From Sulfuriflexus mobilis (GTDB lineage: Bacteria > Pseudomonadota > Gammaproteobacteria > AKS1), in contig NZ_AP018725.1 in assembly GCF_003967195.1 (NCBI RefSeq), positions 2,232,001 to 2,296,000 on the forward strand: a stretch of 64,000 nucleotides of DNA. Reading direction: 5' to 3'. Every line of letters begins with the position of its first letter. Positions within the stretch are counted from its first letter, which is position 1. Positions 38,979 through 48,220 of this stretch are shown here, one piece after another. The translations under genes were made by a program, and so were the position numbers. The notes below the pieces were generated by a model. It saw only the letters and a program-made list of their open reading frames with translations. It had not been told where the DNA came from and did no database searches.

Positions 38979-39998
38979 TTAATGCGAAGCATTAACGCCA
39001 ATTTGCTTCAGAAACAGCTGATGCCCGGCCTCCTGGACTACCTGCTGATACATGGCATTAACATTGACTGGAAAACGATTTTCGAAACCAGACATATCCC
39101 GGTACATGCCAACATTAATTTTTTCCATCATGTCACGGTCAGTCAGGCCCAAATCGTAATATTTCTTTACCTCTTTATATAATAAAGATAGATAATTACG
39201 CATATAATTCAAGCCATGCTTGTTGGTTATCGGGCCATGCCCGGGAATAACATGATCAATATCAAGTTCTATCAGTTTATCCAGGGCTTGGGCATTTCCC
39301 TTGGTACTCGCATGCTGCAAACCTGGAGTGCGTTTATAAAAAAACACATCCCCCGTGACTATAGTTTTAAGTTCCGGCACATAAACCATCAGGTCCCCCG
39401 TGGTATGTGCATGTCGAGGATGTATAAGCTTGAAGGTCAAGCCCCCAATATTGAGTTCTTCACCCCCATTCACCAAGGTATTCGGTAAAACGGCCCGGGT
39501 ATCAGCATGCGCCCCCTTAGTCAGATTGTTTAGTCGCTTTATGGCGCTTTCTGAGGTTTTATTTGCCATTACCTTCATATTGGGATGGGCAATAATTTTT
39601 GGCGGTGGCATTAATTCAGAAAAAGCCTGATTACCCAGCCAGTGATCGGGATGAAAGTGACTATTGATCACATGTGTTACTGGCTTATTAGTAATCTTTT
39701 TGATCTCATTGATTGCCATGCGTCCAATCCGAGCTGAACTTCCCGGATCGACCACGACCACCGATGACCTTGTGATAAAAAATGTAATATTGGAATTAAA
39801 ACCCTGGTTTTCGACTGTTTGTCTGTCCATGTCCCCCACCAGCACATACGCCTGTCGATTGATCTGCTGCAGGTTTGGGTTTGATAAACTGGGCACACGG
39901 GCCAGTACCTGGCTACTATTTACGAGTAACATCACAGGCACAAAAAAAAGGCCAACGGTATTTGATATACGCCTTCGCCATTTTTTATTTATTTTCAT
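38979..39998 (-). CDS. Exported metallo-beta-lactamase-fold hydrolase (SoxH/QPR-type)
   Basis: 339 aa with N-terminal hydrophobic signal (TVGLFFVPVMLLVNSSQVLA). Metal ligands in VINSHFHPDHWLGNQAF, HPRHAHTTGDLMVY, a following VTGDVFF, and HVIPGHGPITN. Belongs to the exported quinoprotein-relay/SoxH-like branch of the superfamily, whose substrates are largely unknown. AT-rich relative to flanking housekeeping genes. Confidence 0.85.
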   Translation of the reverse strand: MKINKKWRRRISNTVGLFFVPVMLLVNSSQVLARVPSLSNPNLQQINRQAYVLVGDMDRQTVENQGFNSNITFFITRSSVVVVDPGSSARIGRMAINEIKKITNKPVTHVINSHFHPDHWLGNQAFSELMPPPKIIAHPNMKVMANKTSESAIKRLNNLTKGAHADTRAVLPNTLVNGGEELNIGGLTFKLIHPRHAHTTGDLMVYVPELKTIVTGDVFFYKRTPGLQHASTKGNAQALDKLIELDIDHVIPGHGPITNKHGLNYMRNYLSLLYKEVKKYYDLGLTDRDMMEKINVGMYRDMSGFENRFPVNVNAMYQQVVQEAGHQLFLKQIGVNASH

Positions 39999-40220
39999 TT
40001 ATCTCTCCCTGTGAGCAAATGACGATAATCTGGCCGACAATAGCGCCGTCCGGCTACAAGTACCACAATGACATATGACACAACCCGGCCTTCGAGGAAC
40101 CTTCATGGTTGTGTTAATAAGACATACGAAATAAACACTGGCGGTCCGCCTTGAGCTGATGCCAATGTTTTCCTGGGAATACGGCGCTGTATAATCAACA
40201 GCTTTTGCTATTGTCTTCAG

Positions 40221-40682
40221 TTATTGCAGTGCCGCGATAGCATGGCTGCGGTTTTTTTCAGCCGCAGAAACCAGACTGGCTTTATCATTTACAGCATTTT
40301 CCACAATGGCTACATTTCCAAGTCGGTCAGTAAAAATAACGGCAGGTAATTTACTGATGCCTTTTATAAACATAAATTCATTATTGGCAAATTCTTCTCC
40401 ATTCGGGCAAATGACATTAAAACCTGCTGACACATCCGTTTTGTAAAGCATGTAACTGTCATCCAGATCTGTGCCTAAATTTATATCGTTACAGACCGCG
40501 CATTCGTCCTGATAATATACAATCATCAGTTGTTTGTTCTTTTCTGCTGCATCTCCTGCAAGTACAGCCAGATCGGCAATATCAACCTCGGGTATAACAC
40601 TATTTCCTGCATACGATGCATTCACACTGAATCCAAGTATCAAAACCATGGCAGCATAATGTAATTTATTTGGCATTTTCAT
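40221..40682 (-). CDS. Periplasmic thioredoxin-like protein
   Basis: 153 aa. Signal peptide (residues 7-25, ...SVNASYA). Thioredoxin-like fold with LMIVYYQDECAVCNDI (CxxC, about residues 60-63), a third cysteine in NVICPNGEEF, and a cis-Pro segment KGISKLPAVIFTDRLGN. Resembles SoxW/SoxS-type periplasmic thioredoxins. Adjacent to the SoxH-like hydrolase on the same strand, separated by 222 bp. Confidence 0.78.
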   Translation of the reverse strand: MKMPNKLHYAAMVLILGFSVNASYAGNSVIPEVDIADLAVLAGDAAEKNKQLMIVYYQDECAVCNDINLGTDLDDSYMLYKTDVSAGFNVICPNGEEFANNEFMFIKGISKLPAVIFTDRLGNVAIVENAVNDKASLVSAAEKNRSHAIAALQ

Positions 40683-40873
40683 GATTAACCTCTCGTGTTG
40701 TATATGAAAGACATACGGTTGCTGATAAATGACGCTAAATAGTTTATTTCCTCTTGTTTGAAAGTATGCGCACTAATATGCTTAAGTGGTATCGTGATAA
40801 AGACATGAAATATCGAAATATGGACAAGCCGCTCAGTAACGGAGGTGACTTGTTGTAATGTGGCACGATGCAT

Positions 40874-40909
40874 AAAAAACGGCGCCCCGGTTTCCGGGGC
40901 GCCGTTTTT
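40874..40909. terminator. Bidirectional intrinsic terminator after grxD (right copy of the duplicated hairpin)
   Basis: Stem cggcgccccgg / ccggggcgccg with a three-base loop, flanked by six A on the left and five T on the right. It can terminate both strands; its natural user is grxD on the minus strand. Stem identical to that at 35966-35989. Confidence 0.9.
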
Positions 40910-40932
40910 GCTCAGAGAAATTCCTGAACCTG

Positions 40933-41271
40933 TTACGCTTCAGAACTCGCTTCTGAACTACCGGCCGCGGCCTGGGCCATTTTCTGCAGCTCACCACTCT
41001 GGAACAGCTCGAGGGTGATGTCACAACCACCAACCAGTTCGCCATTGATATAAAGCTGCGGGAAGGTCGGCCAGTCGGCAAAGGCTGGCAGGTTTTCGTA
41101 GACTTCCTGGTCGGCGAGGACGTTCACATAACCAAACTCGACGCCACAGTTCTGCAGGGCCTGGGCGGTACGGCTGGAAAAACCACACTGCGGGAACTGG
41201 GGCGTGCCCTTCATGTACAGCACGATCGGGGTGCTCTCGACCTGCTGTTTGATGCGCTCTAATGGATCCAT
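40933..41271 (-). CDS. grxD: Monothiol glutaredoxin Grx4 (CGFS type)
   Basis: 112 aa. Active-site KGTPQFPQCGFS near residue 28 and LPAFADWPTFPQLYINGELVGGCDI are diagnostic of CGFS glutaredoxins that carry 2Fe-2S clusters with glutathione and BolA partners. Alanine/serine-rich tail (AAAGSSEASSEA). Terminated by the strong hairpin at 40874. Confidence 0.96.
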   Translation of the reverse strand: MDPLERIKQQVESTPIVLYMKGTPQFPQCGFSSRTAQALQNCGVEFGYVNVLADQEVYENLPAFADWPTFPQLYINGELVGGCDITLELFQSGELQKMAQAAAGSSEASSEA

Positions 41272-41410
41272 AACAAATACAACCTCATGTTTTTACAACG
41301 AATACGGGTGCTACCTACCTTTGATATGGGGGCATCTACCCGCATTTCAAATACCTGACTGTTTTACCCTGGATATAGGCGGCTAGTCTACAGGGTTTGG
41401 GCGAGGGGTT

Positions 41411-43192
41411 CTAGCCCGCCCCATCGACGTTACGCTGCAACCAGAATTCCAGCAGGGCCAGGTGCCAGAGCTTACTGCCCATAATCGGCGTCAGGTAGCG
41501 TTCCGGGGCGGCCAGCAGCTGCTCGACATAGGCCTGCTGGAATAGGCCCCGCTGGCGGCAGGCCTGTGAGTGCAGGATGTCACGCATGAAATCAAGAAAC
41601 TCGCCACGCACATACTTCAAGGCCGGCATCGGGAAGTAACCCTTGGGTCGGTCGATAACCGCATCCGGGATGCGACCACGCGAAATAGCCTTGAGCGGGT
41701 ACTTGCCGCCCTCGCGCAGGCGCATTTCCGGTGGCATCTGCATGGCCAGCTCGACCAGTTCGTGATCGAGGAAGGGCACACGCGCCTCCAGCCCCCAGGC
41801 CATGGTCATGTTATCGACACGCTTGACCGGGTCATCGGTGATAAGCATGGTCGTATCCATGCGCAACACCTGATCCATGAAGCTGTCTGCGCCCTCGCGA
41901 TGCAGGCGCTCGCCGATCAACCCGCCGGTGTAATCCAGCCCATGCCAGACCGGCTCCAGCGCGGCGAGCAATTCGTGATGCGGGCGGTCAAAATAATGTT
42001 TACGGAAACGCTCGAGGTAGTCACCCTTTTCAGCGGCCATTCGGTGGTACCAGAAATAGCCGCCGAAGACCTCGTCAGCGCCCTGGCCACTCTGCACGAC
42101 CTTAACTTCCTGCGAGACACGCTCGGAGAGCAGATAAAAGGCTACTGCGTCCTGGCCCACCATGGGCTCGGCCATGCTGTCCACGGCCTCGGGCAGCCGT
42201 GTCAGGACCTGATCGTTGGGGATGAGGAATTTGTAGTGCTCAGTGCCATAGCGTTCCACGACCTGGTCAGAGAACTCAAATTCACTGCCCTTCTCCTCGG
42301 GCTGATCTTCAAAACCGATCGAGAAGGTTTTTAAATCTTTCTGCCCCGCTTCGCACAACATCGCCACCAGCAGGCTCGAATCGAGGCCGCCGGAGAGCAG
42401 CACACCGACCGGCACATCCGCGGCGAGGCGGCGACGATCCACGGCGGTACGCAGCGCAACATGGGTCGCCTCGACCCACTCGTCTTCACTCATGTCTTGT
42501 GCAGGGCGCTGGGCCGTGAGTTGCCAGTAACGACGATGCTCCGTCTTGCCATCGGCCTGGATGGTCAGGGTCGTGCCCGGCTCCAGTTTGCGTACCCCGC
42601 TCAGCACGGTGCGCGGCGCCGGCACCACGGCATGCAAGGTCAGTTGATGATGCAGGGCGACTGCATCAAGAGAGGTATCGACGCCGCCCGCGGCGAGCAG
42701 GGCCTGCGGGTTGGAGGCAAAGCGCAGACGACCACGTTGACGCGCATAATAAAACGGTTTGATGCCGAGACGGTCGCGGGCCATGAACAACTGACGACGC
42801 TTTACATCCCAGAGGGCAAAGGCAAACATGCCGTGAAAATGCTCAACACACTGCTCACCCCACTCGGCATAACTTTTGAGGATAACCTCACTGTCGCCAT
42901 CACTGGTAAAACTGTGGCCGCGCTTGCGCAGGTCATCGCGCAATGCACGGTAATTATAGATAGTGCCGTTAAATACCAGCCGGTTACCGGTTTCGGTATC
43001 AAGCATCGGCTGATTCGCGCGAGCAGACAGATCAATGATCGCCAGACGACGATGTCCGAGCGCTAAAGCCCCTTCCAGATAACTGTCGCCCGAATCCGGG
43101 CCACGCGGTACCAGTACCTTGAGCATGCGATCGATCGCCGCCTGCTCGGGTTGCGAGCCATCAAAACGTAATTCACCACAAATACCGCACAC
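41411..43192 (-). CDS. Glutamine-dependent amidotransferase, asparagine synthetase B family (possibly N-acetylglutaminylglutamine amidotransferase)
   Basis: 593 aa. N-terminal class-II glutaminase with Cys2 nucleophile (MCGICGELRFDG, PRGPDSGD, NGTIYNYRALRD), C-terminal ATP-pyrophosphatase synthetase domain with VGVLLSGGLDSSLLVAML and SGQGADEVFGGYFWY. Details such as GELRFDG and TLHAVVPAPRTVLSGVRKLEPGT recall the subfamily (TIGR03104) that amidates N-acetylglutaminylglutamine, an osmolyte, rather than aspartate. Its usual partner, the GNAT/ATP-grasp ligase, is not in the window, so the substrate stays open. Confidence 0.88.
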   Translation of the reverse strand: MCGICGELRFDGSQPEQAAIDRMLKVLVPRGPDSGDSYLEGALALGHRRLAIIDLSARANQPMLDTETGNRLVFNGTIYNYRALRDDLRKRGHSFTSDGDSEVILKSYAEWGEQCVEHFHGMFAFALWDVKRRQLFMARDRLGIKPFYYARQRGRLRFASNPQALLAAGGVDTSLDAVALHHQLTLHAVVPAPRTVLSGVRKLEPGTTLTIQADGKTEHRRYWQLTAQRPAQDMSEDEWVEATHVALRTAVDRRRLAADVPVGVLLSGGLDSSLLVAMLCEAGQKDLKTFSIGFEDQPEEKGSEFEFSDQVVERYGTEHYKFLIPNDQVLTRLPEAVDSMAEPMVGQDAVAFYLLSERVSQEVKVVQSGQGADEVFGGYFWYHRMAAEKGDYLERFRKHYFDRPHHELLAALEPVWHGLDYTGGLIGERLHREGADSFMDQVLRMDTTMLITDDPVKRVDNMTMAWGLEARVPFLDHELVELAMQMPPEMRLREGGKYPLKAISRGRIPDAVIDRPKGYFPMPALKYVRGEFLDFMRDILHSQACRQRGLFQQAYVEQLLAAPERYLTPIMGSKLWHLALLEFWLQRNVDGAG

Positions 43193-43249
43193 AAGGAGCT
43201 TCCTGAATATTAATCAAAGAGAAAAAACGATAACGATAAACAATACCGT

Positions 43250-43618
43250 CTAGGGGGCAACGGACAGCTTCGACACCACCCGGCTGACACCGCTAACCCC
43301 ACGGGCAATACCCACTGCACGATCGGCGATGCGACGACTGGCGACCTGCCCATAGAGGGTAACGACATTACGATAAGTACTCACCTGGATGTCCGCTGCA
43401 CTGAGCAGACTATCACTGCGATAACGTGAGCGGATGCTCGAGGTGATGGCACCGTCTGTACTGATTTGTGCATGACTGCGATCCGTGTTCGACCCCTGAT
43501 ACGTCCCCGGTTGTGTGTTACCCACCAGGGCACCTGCGCAACCGCTCAGGCCCATGATCATAATTACACTACTTAGTATGAGTAAACGTGTTGTCATCTT
43601 GCCAAACCCCTTGTTCAT
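43250..43618 (-). CDS. BON-domain lipoprotein
   Basis: 122 aa. Lipoprotein signal with lipobox in IMGLSGCAG; start at 43618 overlaps the hyuB stop (ATGA), a later ATG at 43597 is possible. One BON domain follows (ITSSIRSRYRSDSLLSAADIQVSTYRNVVTLYGQV...AVGIARGVSGVSRVVSKL). Single-BON envelope lipoproteins (relatives of DolP/OsmY, which have two) bind phospholipid and help envelope integrity. Coupled to hyuB only by position. Confidence 0.85.
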   Translation of the reverse strand: MNKGFGKMTTRLLILSSVIMIMGLSGCAGALVGNTQPGTYQGSNTDRSHAQISTDGAITSSIRSRYRSDSLLSAADIQVSTYRNVVTLYGQVASRRIADRAVGIARGVSGVSRVVSKLSVAP

Positions 43619-45195
43619 GGCTTACCCCAACCACCGCCACCCGGCGTGCTGATGCGGATCCTGTCACCGGCTGCAACCCACAGGCTGACCTTACCCGCCA
43701 CAATCTTATCATTGTAACGGTTCTCACCGGCCTGTCCTGCCTCGCCGTCGGCCACGCCCCAGGGACGATGCCGCCGCCGTTCCGTCAGCAAGGTTACCGA
43801 AGTCGGTGCCAAAAATTCATATTCACGCACCAGGCCATCACCACCCCGGTGCTGCCCGCTACCCCCCGACCCCTCTCGGACCGCGTAACGATTAATACGC
43901 AAGGGATAGTGCATCTCCAACACCTCGATGGGTGTATTCAGCGTGTTGGTCATATGCGTTTGCACGGCACTCAGGCCACCGCCCTGCTGACCCGCGCCCA
44001 TGCCGCCGCCGAGGGTCTCGTAATAGTCCCACGGCTGCTCGCCGCGTGCGCCCATGGCGATGTTGTTCATACTGCCGTGACTGGCCGCCGGGATGCGCTG
44101 CGGGATTGCCTGCGCCAGTGCCCCCATAATGACATCGACCACCCGCGTGCTGGTCTCGACATTGCCTGCCGCGACCGCGGCCGGGCGCTTCGCATTGAGC
44201 AAACAACCTGCCGGCGCGCTGAGGCGGATACTGCGAAAGCTGCCGGCACAGGCCGGCGTATGCGCCGGCATCAGGCAACGAAACACGTAGTAGACCCCGG
44301 CCGCGGCGACCGACAAGGGGCAGTTGATGTTGCCCGGCGTCTGCGCGGCCGTGCCGGTAAAATCCACTGCGATGTCATCACCGCTAACCGTAAGCGTGGC
44401 GATAATCGGCAAATCTTCATGGCCGAGGCCGTCATCATCCATGACGTCCTCGAAGCGGTACACACCATCGGGGATGTCACTCAAGGCACTCCGTGCCAGG
44501 CGTTCGGCATAGTCATTCAGTTCCACCAACCCCTGCGCAAAAGACTCGCGACCCAGGCCGCTAACGAGTTCCTGCAGGCGGGCAAGACCGGCCTGGTTGG
44601 CACTGATCTGTGCAGCGAAATCGCCGCGCGCCTGCTGTTCGTGCTGCAGGTGACCGATAATGTGCCTAAACAGGTCTTCATCAATATTGCCGCCACGCAG
44701 CAATTTTGACGGTGGGATGATCAACCCCTCTTCCTGCAGGCTGTGGCTGATCGGCATCGAGCCGGGCGAGTCGGCACCGATGTCGGCATGGTGGGCACGG
44801 TTGACGACGAAGGCCATTAACTGCCCATCAATAAATAGCGGTGCAATCAGGGTCACATCGGGCAGGTGGGTGCCACCAAAGAAGGGGTCGTTGAGCACGA
44901 CCATGTCACCGACATGCCAATCCACCTCGGCGACGATATCGCGCATGGCAAAGGCCATGCTGCCCAGGTGCACCGGGATATGCGCGGCCTGTGCGCATAA
45001 CTCACCCGCGGCATCGAACACAGCACAGGAAAAATCCAGACGGTCTTTTATATTCGGTGAGAAGGCCGCACATTGCAGGCGTGCGCCCATCTCCTCGCAG
45101 ACGGCCTCGATACGGCTGGCAAATAAAGTCAGTTCAACGGCATCCATGCGAGCAAAGTCTACACAGAGTTGGCCGGGGCGGACAGGGCCGCTCAT
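43615..45195 (-). CDS. hyuB: Hydantoinase B / oxoprolinase alpha-like protein (HyuB)
   Basis: 526 aa. Pattern of N-methylhydantoinase B: MDAVELTLFASRIEAVCEEMGARLQ..., AAHIPVHLGSMAFAMRDIV, VLNDPFFGGTHLPDVTLIAP, VVNRAHHADIGADSPGSMP and the C-terminal GGGGWGKP. In most genomes HyuB works with HyuA (ATP-binding half); none lies next to it here. ATG at 45147 is an alternative start. Likely hydrolyses a cyclic amide or 5-oxoproline-like compound if HyuA is encoded elsewhere. Confidence 0.9.
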   Translation of the reverse strand: MSGPVRPGQLCVDFARMDAVELTLFASRIEAVCEEMGARLQCAAFSPNIKDRLDFSCAVFDAAGELCAQAAHIPVHLGSMAFAMRDIVAEVDWHVGDMVVLNDPFFGGTHLPDVTLIAPLFIDGQLMAFVVNRAHHADIGADSPGSMPISHSLQEEGLIIPPSKLLRGGNIDEDLFRHIIGHLQHEQQARGDFAAQISANQAGLARLQELVSGLGRESFAQGLVELNDYAERLARSALSDIPDGVYRFEDVMDDDGLGHEDLPIIATLTVSGDDIAVDFTGTAAQTPGNINCPLSVAAAGVYYVFRCLMPAHTPACAGSFRSIRLSAPAGCLLNAKRPAAVAAGNVETSTRVVDVIMGALAQAIPQRIPAASHGSMNNIAMGARGEQPWDYYETLGGGMGAGQQGGGLSAVQTHMTNTLNTPIEVLEMHYPLRINRYAVREGSGGSGQHRGGDGLVREYEFLAPTSVTLLTERRRHRPWGVADGEAGQAGENRYNDKIVAGKVSLWVAAGDRIRISTPGGGGWGKP

Positions 45196-45224
45196 CCTGG
45201 CGAAATAAAAGCCGTTTAACCGTA

Positions 45225-45252
45225 TTGCATTCGCTACCCGCTGGATTATAAT
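45225..45252 (+). promoter_or_regulatory. Putative sigma-70 promoter for the PuuD-like gene
   Basis: TTGCAT, 16-base spacer, then a perfect TATAAT, 46 nt upstream of the ATG at 45299, with a gaaaggggat ribosome-binding site in the leader. Confidence 0.55.
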
Positions 45253-45298
45253 GGCCCACTAATTTGCTAAGTTATTCAATAAGAAAGGGGATCCATCC

Positions 45299-45892
45299 AT
45301 GAATCCATTAAAGTCTATCCCGGGTACGATTATTTCAGGTGTCATATTGGCCCTCATTATGGTCTTCGTTATGAAGGGCGAAGCCGGAACAGGCAACCCT
45401 ATTGAGTGGACCATCTGGTTCCATGCCATTGTCGGTGTCCTCTGGATCGGCCTGCTGTACTACTTCAACTTCGTTCAGGTTCCCGGCGTTGGCCAGGCCC
45501 TTGCCGAAAAAGAACCCGGTCCAGCGGCTATTAACAAGTATATCGCCCCACGCGCCCTGGCCTGGTTCCGCTGGGCCGCCCTGCTGACCTGGCTGTCTGG
45601 TGCTGCTGCCCTGTGGAAACTGGGTATCCTGCACGCCGCCTTCACCCTGCAACCTCACGCTGCCGTTATCGGTGTCGGTGCCTGGTTGGGTACTATCATG
45701 CTGCTGAACGTCTGGGGCATCATCTGGCCTTGCCAGAAGCGTATCCTCGGTATGAAGGAAGCCTCACCGGAGAAGATTGCCAAGTGCAAGGTCTGGGCGC
45801 TTATGGCCTCACGTACCAACACCCTGTTGTCAATCCCGATGCTGCTGGCCATGACCGCCAGCACCTTCCACAACGGTGGTATGCCACTGTAA
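45299..45892 (+). CDS. PuuD-like integral membrane protein (urate hydroxylase N-terminal-domain family)
   Basis: 197 aa with five hydrophobic helices: TIISGVILALIMVFVM, WTIWFHAIVGVLWIGLLYYFNF, WFRWAALLTWLSGAAALW, AAVIGVGAWLGTIMLLNVWGIIWP, and MASRTNTLLSIPMLLAMTAS. Family-type His residues for heme (FHAIVG) are present. In PuuD urate hydroxylases this membrane part is fused to cytochrome c; here the domain stands alone, as in many marine proteobacteria. No purine-catabolism genes nearby, so urate as substrate is uncertain. Own promoter and terminator; a single-gene unit. Confidence 0.82.
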   Translation: MNPLKSIPGTIISGVILALIMVFVMKGEAGTGNPIEWTIWFHAIVGVLWIGLLYYFNFVQVPGVGQALAEKEPGPAAINKYIAPRALAWFRWAALLTWLSGAAALWKLGILHAAFTLQPHAAVIGVGAWLGTIMLLNVWGIIWPCQKRILGMKEASPEKIAKCKVWALMASRTNTLLSIPMLLAMTASTFHNGGMPL

Positions 45893-45916
45893 GCTCTCTG
45901 GCAGGGTCTGAATGCG

Positions 45917-45950
45917 AAACCCGGTGCCTCGGCACCGGGTTTTGTCTTTT
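45917..45950 (+). terminator. Intrinsic terminator of the PuuD-like gene
   Basis: Perfect stem aaacccggtgcc / ggcaccgggttt with a tc loop, followed by ttgtctttt, 25 nt after the stop codon. Confidence 0.92.
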
Positions 45951-45970
45951 CAAAGCAAGTATTAAATGGC

Positions 45971-45998
45971 TTGATTTATAGTCATTTAGGTTTAAAAT
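45971..45998 (+). promoter_or_regulatory. Putative sigma-70 promoter of argD
   Basis: TTGATT, 16 bases, TAAAAT. Expected start of transcription near 46005, only about 10 nt before the leader hairpin at 46016. Confidence 0.5.
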
Positions 45999-46015
45999 TC
46001 AGTCTTTATCTTGAT

Positions 46016-46050
46016 GGCGGTGCCCTTGTGGGACTGCCTTTTTTGTTTTT
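46016..46050 (+). terminator. Terminator-like hairpin in the argD leader
   Basis: ggcggtgccc ttgt gggactgcc (imperfect stem, one mismatch and one bulge) followed by ttttttgttttt, ending 9 nt before the first argD ATG. It could end read-through from upstream or attenuate argD. Confidence 0.6.
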
Positions 46051-46059
46051 ACGGACACG

Positions 46060-47259
46060 ATGATGATGGATGCACTCATGAACACCTACACCCGCCTGCC
46101 GGTAAACTTCACCCGTGGTGAAGGCGCCTGGCTGTGGGACAGTGAAGGTAACAAATATCTCGACGCGCTCGGCGGTATTGCCGTCTGTGGCCTCGGCCAT
46201 GCCCACCCGGCCGTGACCAAGGCCATTTGTGACCAGGCCGCGACGCTCGTACACACCTCGAACCTGTATGGCATCGAGGTGCAGGGCCTGCTGGCAGAAA
46301 AGCTCACCACGCTTTCTGGTTTGCAGCGTGCCTTCTTCAGCAACTCCGGCGCCGAGGCCAACGAGGCCGCGATCAAGATCGCCCGCCTCTATGGTCACAA
46401 AAAGGGCATCGCCCAGCCGAACATCATTGTTGCCGATGGCAGTTTCCATGGCCGCACCATGGCCACCCTCTCCGCCACCGGTAACCGCAAGGTGCAGGCC
46501 GGCTTTGAGCCACTGGTACAGGGCTTCATCCGTGTGCCGTATAACGACCTCGGGGCAATCCGCAACGTGGCCAGGAACACCGATGGCGTCGTCGCCGTAC
46601 TCGTTGAACCGATACAGGGCGAAGGCGGGATCAACATCCCCGCCGCCGACTACCTCAACGGCCTGCGTGCGATCTGTGATGAAAACGACTGGTTGCTGAT
46701 GCTGGATGAAATACAGACCGGTATGGGTCGCTCCGGTAAATGGTTTGCCTTCCAGCACAACGGCATCCAGCCGGATGTCATGACCCTGGCCAAGGCACTC
46801 GGCAATGGTGTGCCTATCGGTGCCTGCCTGGCCGGTGGCAAGGCCGCCGAGGTCTTTCAACCGGGTAACCATGGCTCGACCTTTGGCGGTAACCCGCTGG
46901 CCTGTCGCGCGGCATTGGCCGTGATTGATAGCATCGAACAGCAAGGCCTGATTGAGCGCGCCAACGTCCTCAGTCAGAAATTCCTTGATGGCTTCAAGGC
47001 GCGGCTCGGCGATAACGCCCATGTGGTCGATATCCGTGCCCAGGGCCTGCTGCTGGGTATCGAACTCGATAGCCCCTGTGCGGCGCTGGTAGGCGAGGCC
47101 CTGGCGAATGGCCTGCTGATCAACGTCACCGCCGACAAGGTCATTCGTCTGCTGCCACCACTGATCATCAGCGACGCCGAGGCCGACATGATCATTGACA
47201 AGGTCAGTAGCCTGGTTGAAGCCTTTGTTGCCGAGCAAGCGACCAGCGCAGCAGTGTAA
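46060..47259 (+). CDS. argD: Acetylornithine aminotransferase
   Basis: Class-III PLP aminotransferase, 393-399 aa: N-acetylglutamate semialdehyde to N-acetylornithine in arginine synthesis (often also succinyl-DAP). Several ATGs (46060, 46063, 46078); [21 protein letters not shown] at 46078 fits the family start best. PLP lysine in [49 protein letters not shown] and [15 protein letters not shown] are intact. argF follows after 11 nt. Confidence 0.95.
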   Translation: MMMDALMNTYTRLPVNFTRGEGAWLWDSEGNKYLDALGGIAVCGLGHAHPAVTKAICDQAATLVHTSNLYGIEVQGLLAEKLTTLSGLQRAFFSNSGAEANEAAIKIARLYGHKKGIAQPNIIVADGSFHGRTMATLSATGNRKVQAGFEPLVQGFIRVPYNDLGAIRNVARNTDGVVAVLVEPIQGEGGINIPAADYLNGLRAICDENDWLLMLDEIQTGMGRSGKWFAFQHNGIQPDVMTLAKALGNGVPIGACLAGGKAAEVFQPGNHGSTFGGNPLACRAALAVIDSIEQQGLIERANVLSQKFLDGFKARLGDNAHVVDIRAQGLLLGIELDSPCAALVGEALANGLLINVTADKVIRLLPPLIISDAEADMIIDKVSSLVEAFVAEQATSAAV

Positions 47260-47270
47260 GGAAACGTATC

Positions 47271-48176
47271 ATGGCCGTCAGACACTTTTTAACCCTCCTG
47301 GACCTGGCACCGAATGAGGCACAGGCGCTGATCGATCGCGCCATTGAACTCAAACGCCAGCACAAGACCGGTGATGTTCTTTACGAACCGCTGAAAAACA
47401 AGGTGCTGGGCATGGTCTTCGAGAAGTCCTCGACCCGTACCCGTGTCTCCTTTGAAACAGGCATGGCGCACTTCGGTGGCCAGGCGATCTTCCTCTCGCC
47501 GCGCGATACCCAGCTCGGCCGTGGTGAGCCGATAGAAGACAGTGCCCGCGTCTTGTCACGCATGGTCGATATCATCATGATCCGGACCTTCGAACATGAA
47601 AAGATCGAACTGTTCGCCGAGTACTCACAGGTGCCCGTGATCAATGCCCTCACCGACAGCTATCACCCCTGCCAGCTGCTCGCCGATGTGCAAACCTACA
47701 TCGAACACCGTGGCTGCATTCAGGGTAAGACCGTGACCTATATCGGTGATGGCAACAACATGTGCCATTCCTATATTAATGCCGCACAGCTATTTGACTT
47801 CAAACTACGCATCGCCTGTCCACAAGGTTACGAACCGGATACAACGATTGTCGAGGCTGCCGCCGACCGCGTCGAGGTCATGCGTGACCCGCTTGCAGCC
47901 AGCATAGGCGCCGACCTGGTGGTCACCGACGTCTGGGCGAGCATGGGCCAGGAAAACGAGACCGACGGTCGTGCCCGGGCCTTTGACAACTACCAGGTCA
48001 ATGCCGAGGTCATGGCACAGGCCCATGACAATGCCCTGTTCATGCACTGCCTGCCTGCACACCGTGGTGAAGAGGTCACTGCCGAGGTCATTGATGGCCC
48101 GCAGAGTGTGGTTTGGGATGAGGCGGAAAACCGCCTGCATGCGCAAAAGGCCCTGCTCGAATTCCTCATGCGTTAA
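47271..48176 (+). CDS. argF: Ornithine carbamoyltransferase
   Basis: Makes citrulline from ornithine and carbamoyl phosphate. 301 aa. Carbamoyl-phosphate motif [33 protein letters not shown], ornithine-binding [12 protein letters not shown], and the [13 protein letters not shown] cysteine motif, all present. Operon partner of argD. A small aaacc/ggttt fold after the stop is the only terminator candidate. Confidence 0.97.
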   Translation: MAVRHFLTLLDLAPNEAQALIDRAIELKRQHKTGDVLYEPLKNKVLGMVFEKSSTRTRVSFETGMAHFGGQAIFLSPRDTQLGRGEPIEDSARVLSRMVDIIMIRTFEHEKIELFAEYSQVPVINALTDSYHPCQLLADVQTYIEHRGCIQGKTVTYIGDGNNMCHSYINAAQLFDFKLRIACPQGYEPDTTIVEAAADRVEVMRDPLAASIGADLVVTDVWASMGQENETDGRARAFDNYQVNAEVMAQAHDNALFMHCLPAHRGEEVTAEVIDGPQSVVWDEAENRLHAQKALLEFLMR

Positions 48177-48220
48177 ACCTCCGGTTTAATAGTTTTGCTT
48201 AAAGCCTCTATACTCAACGC

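Noticed and set aside
45299-45892. Complete PuuD urate hydroxylase
   Set aside because: The cytochrome c part is absent and no purine catabolic gene adjoins.
46006-47238. 410-aa minus-strand ORF opposite argD
   Set aside because: Shadow of a GC-rich coding frame; composition is His/Gly/Gln-rich with no domain.
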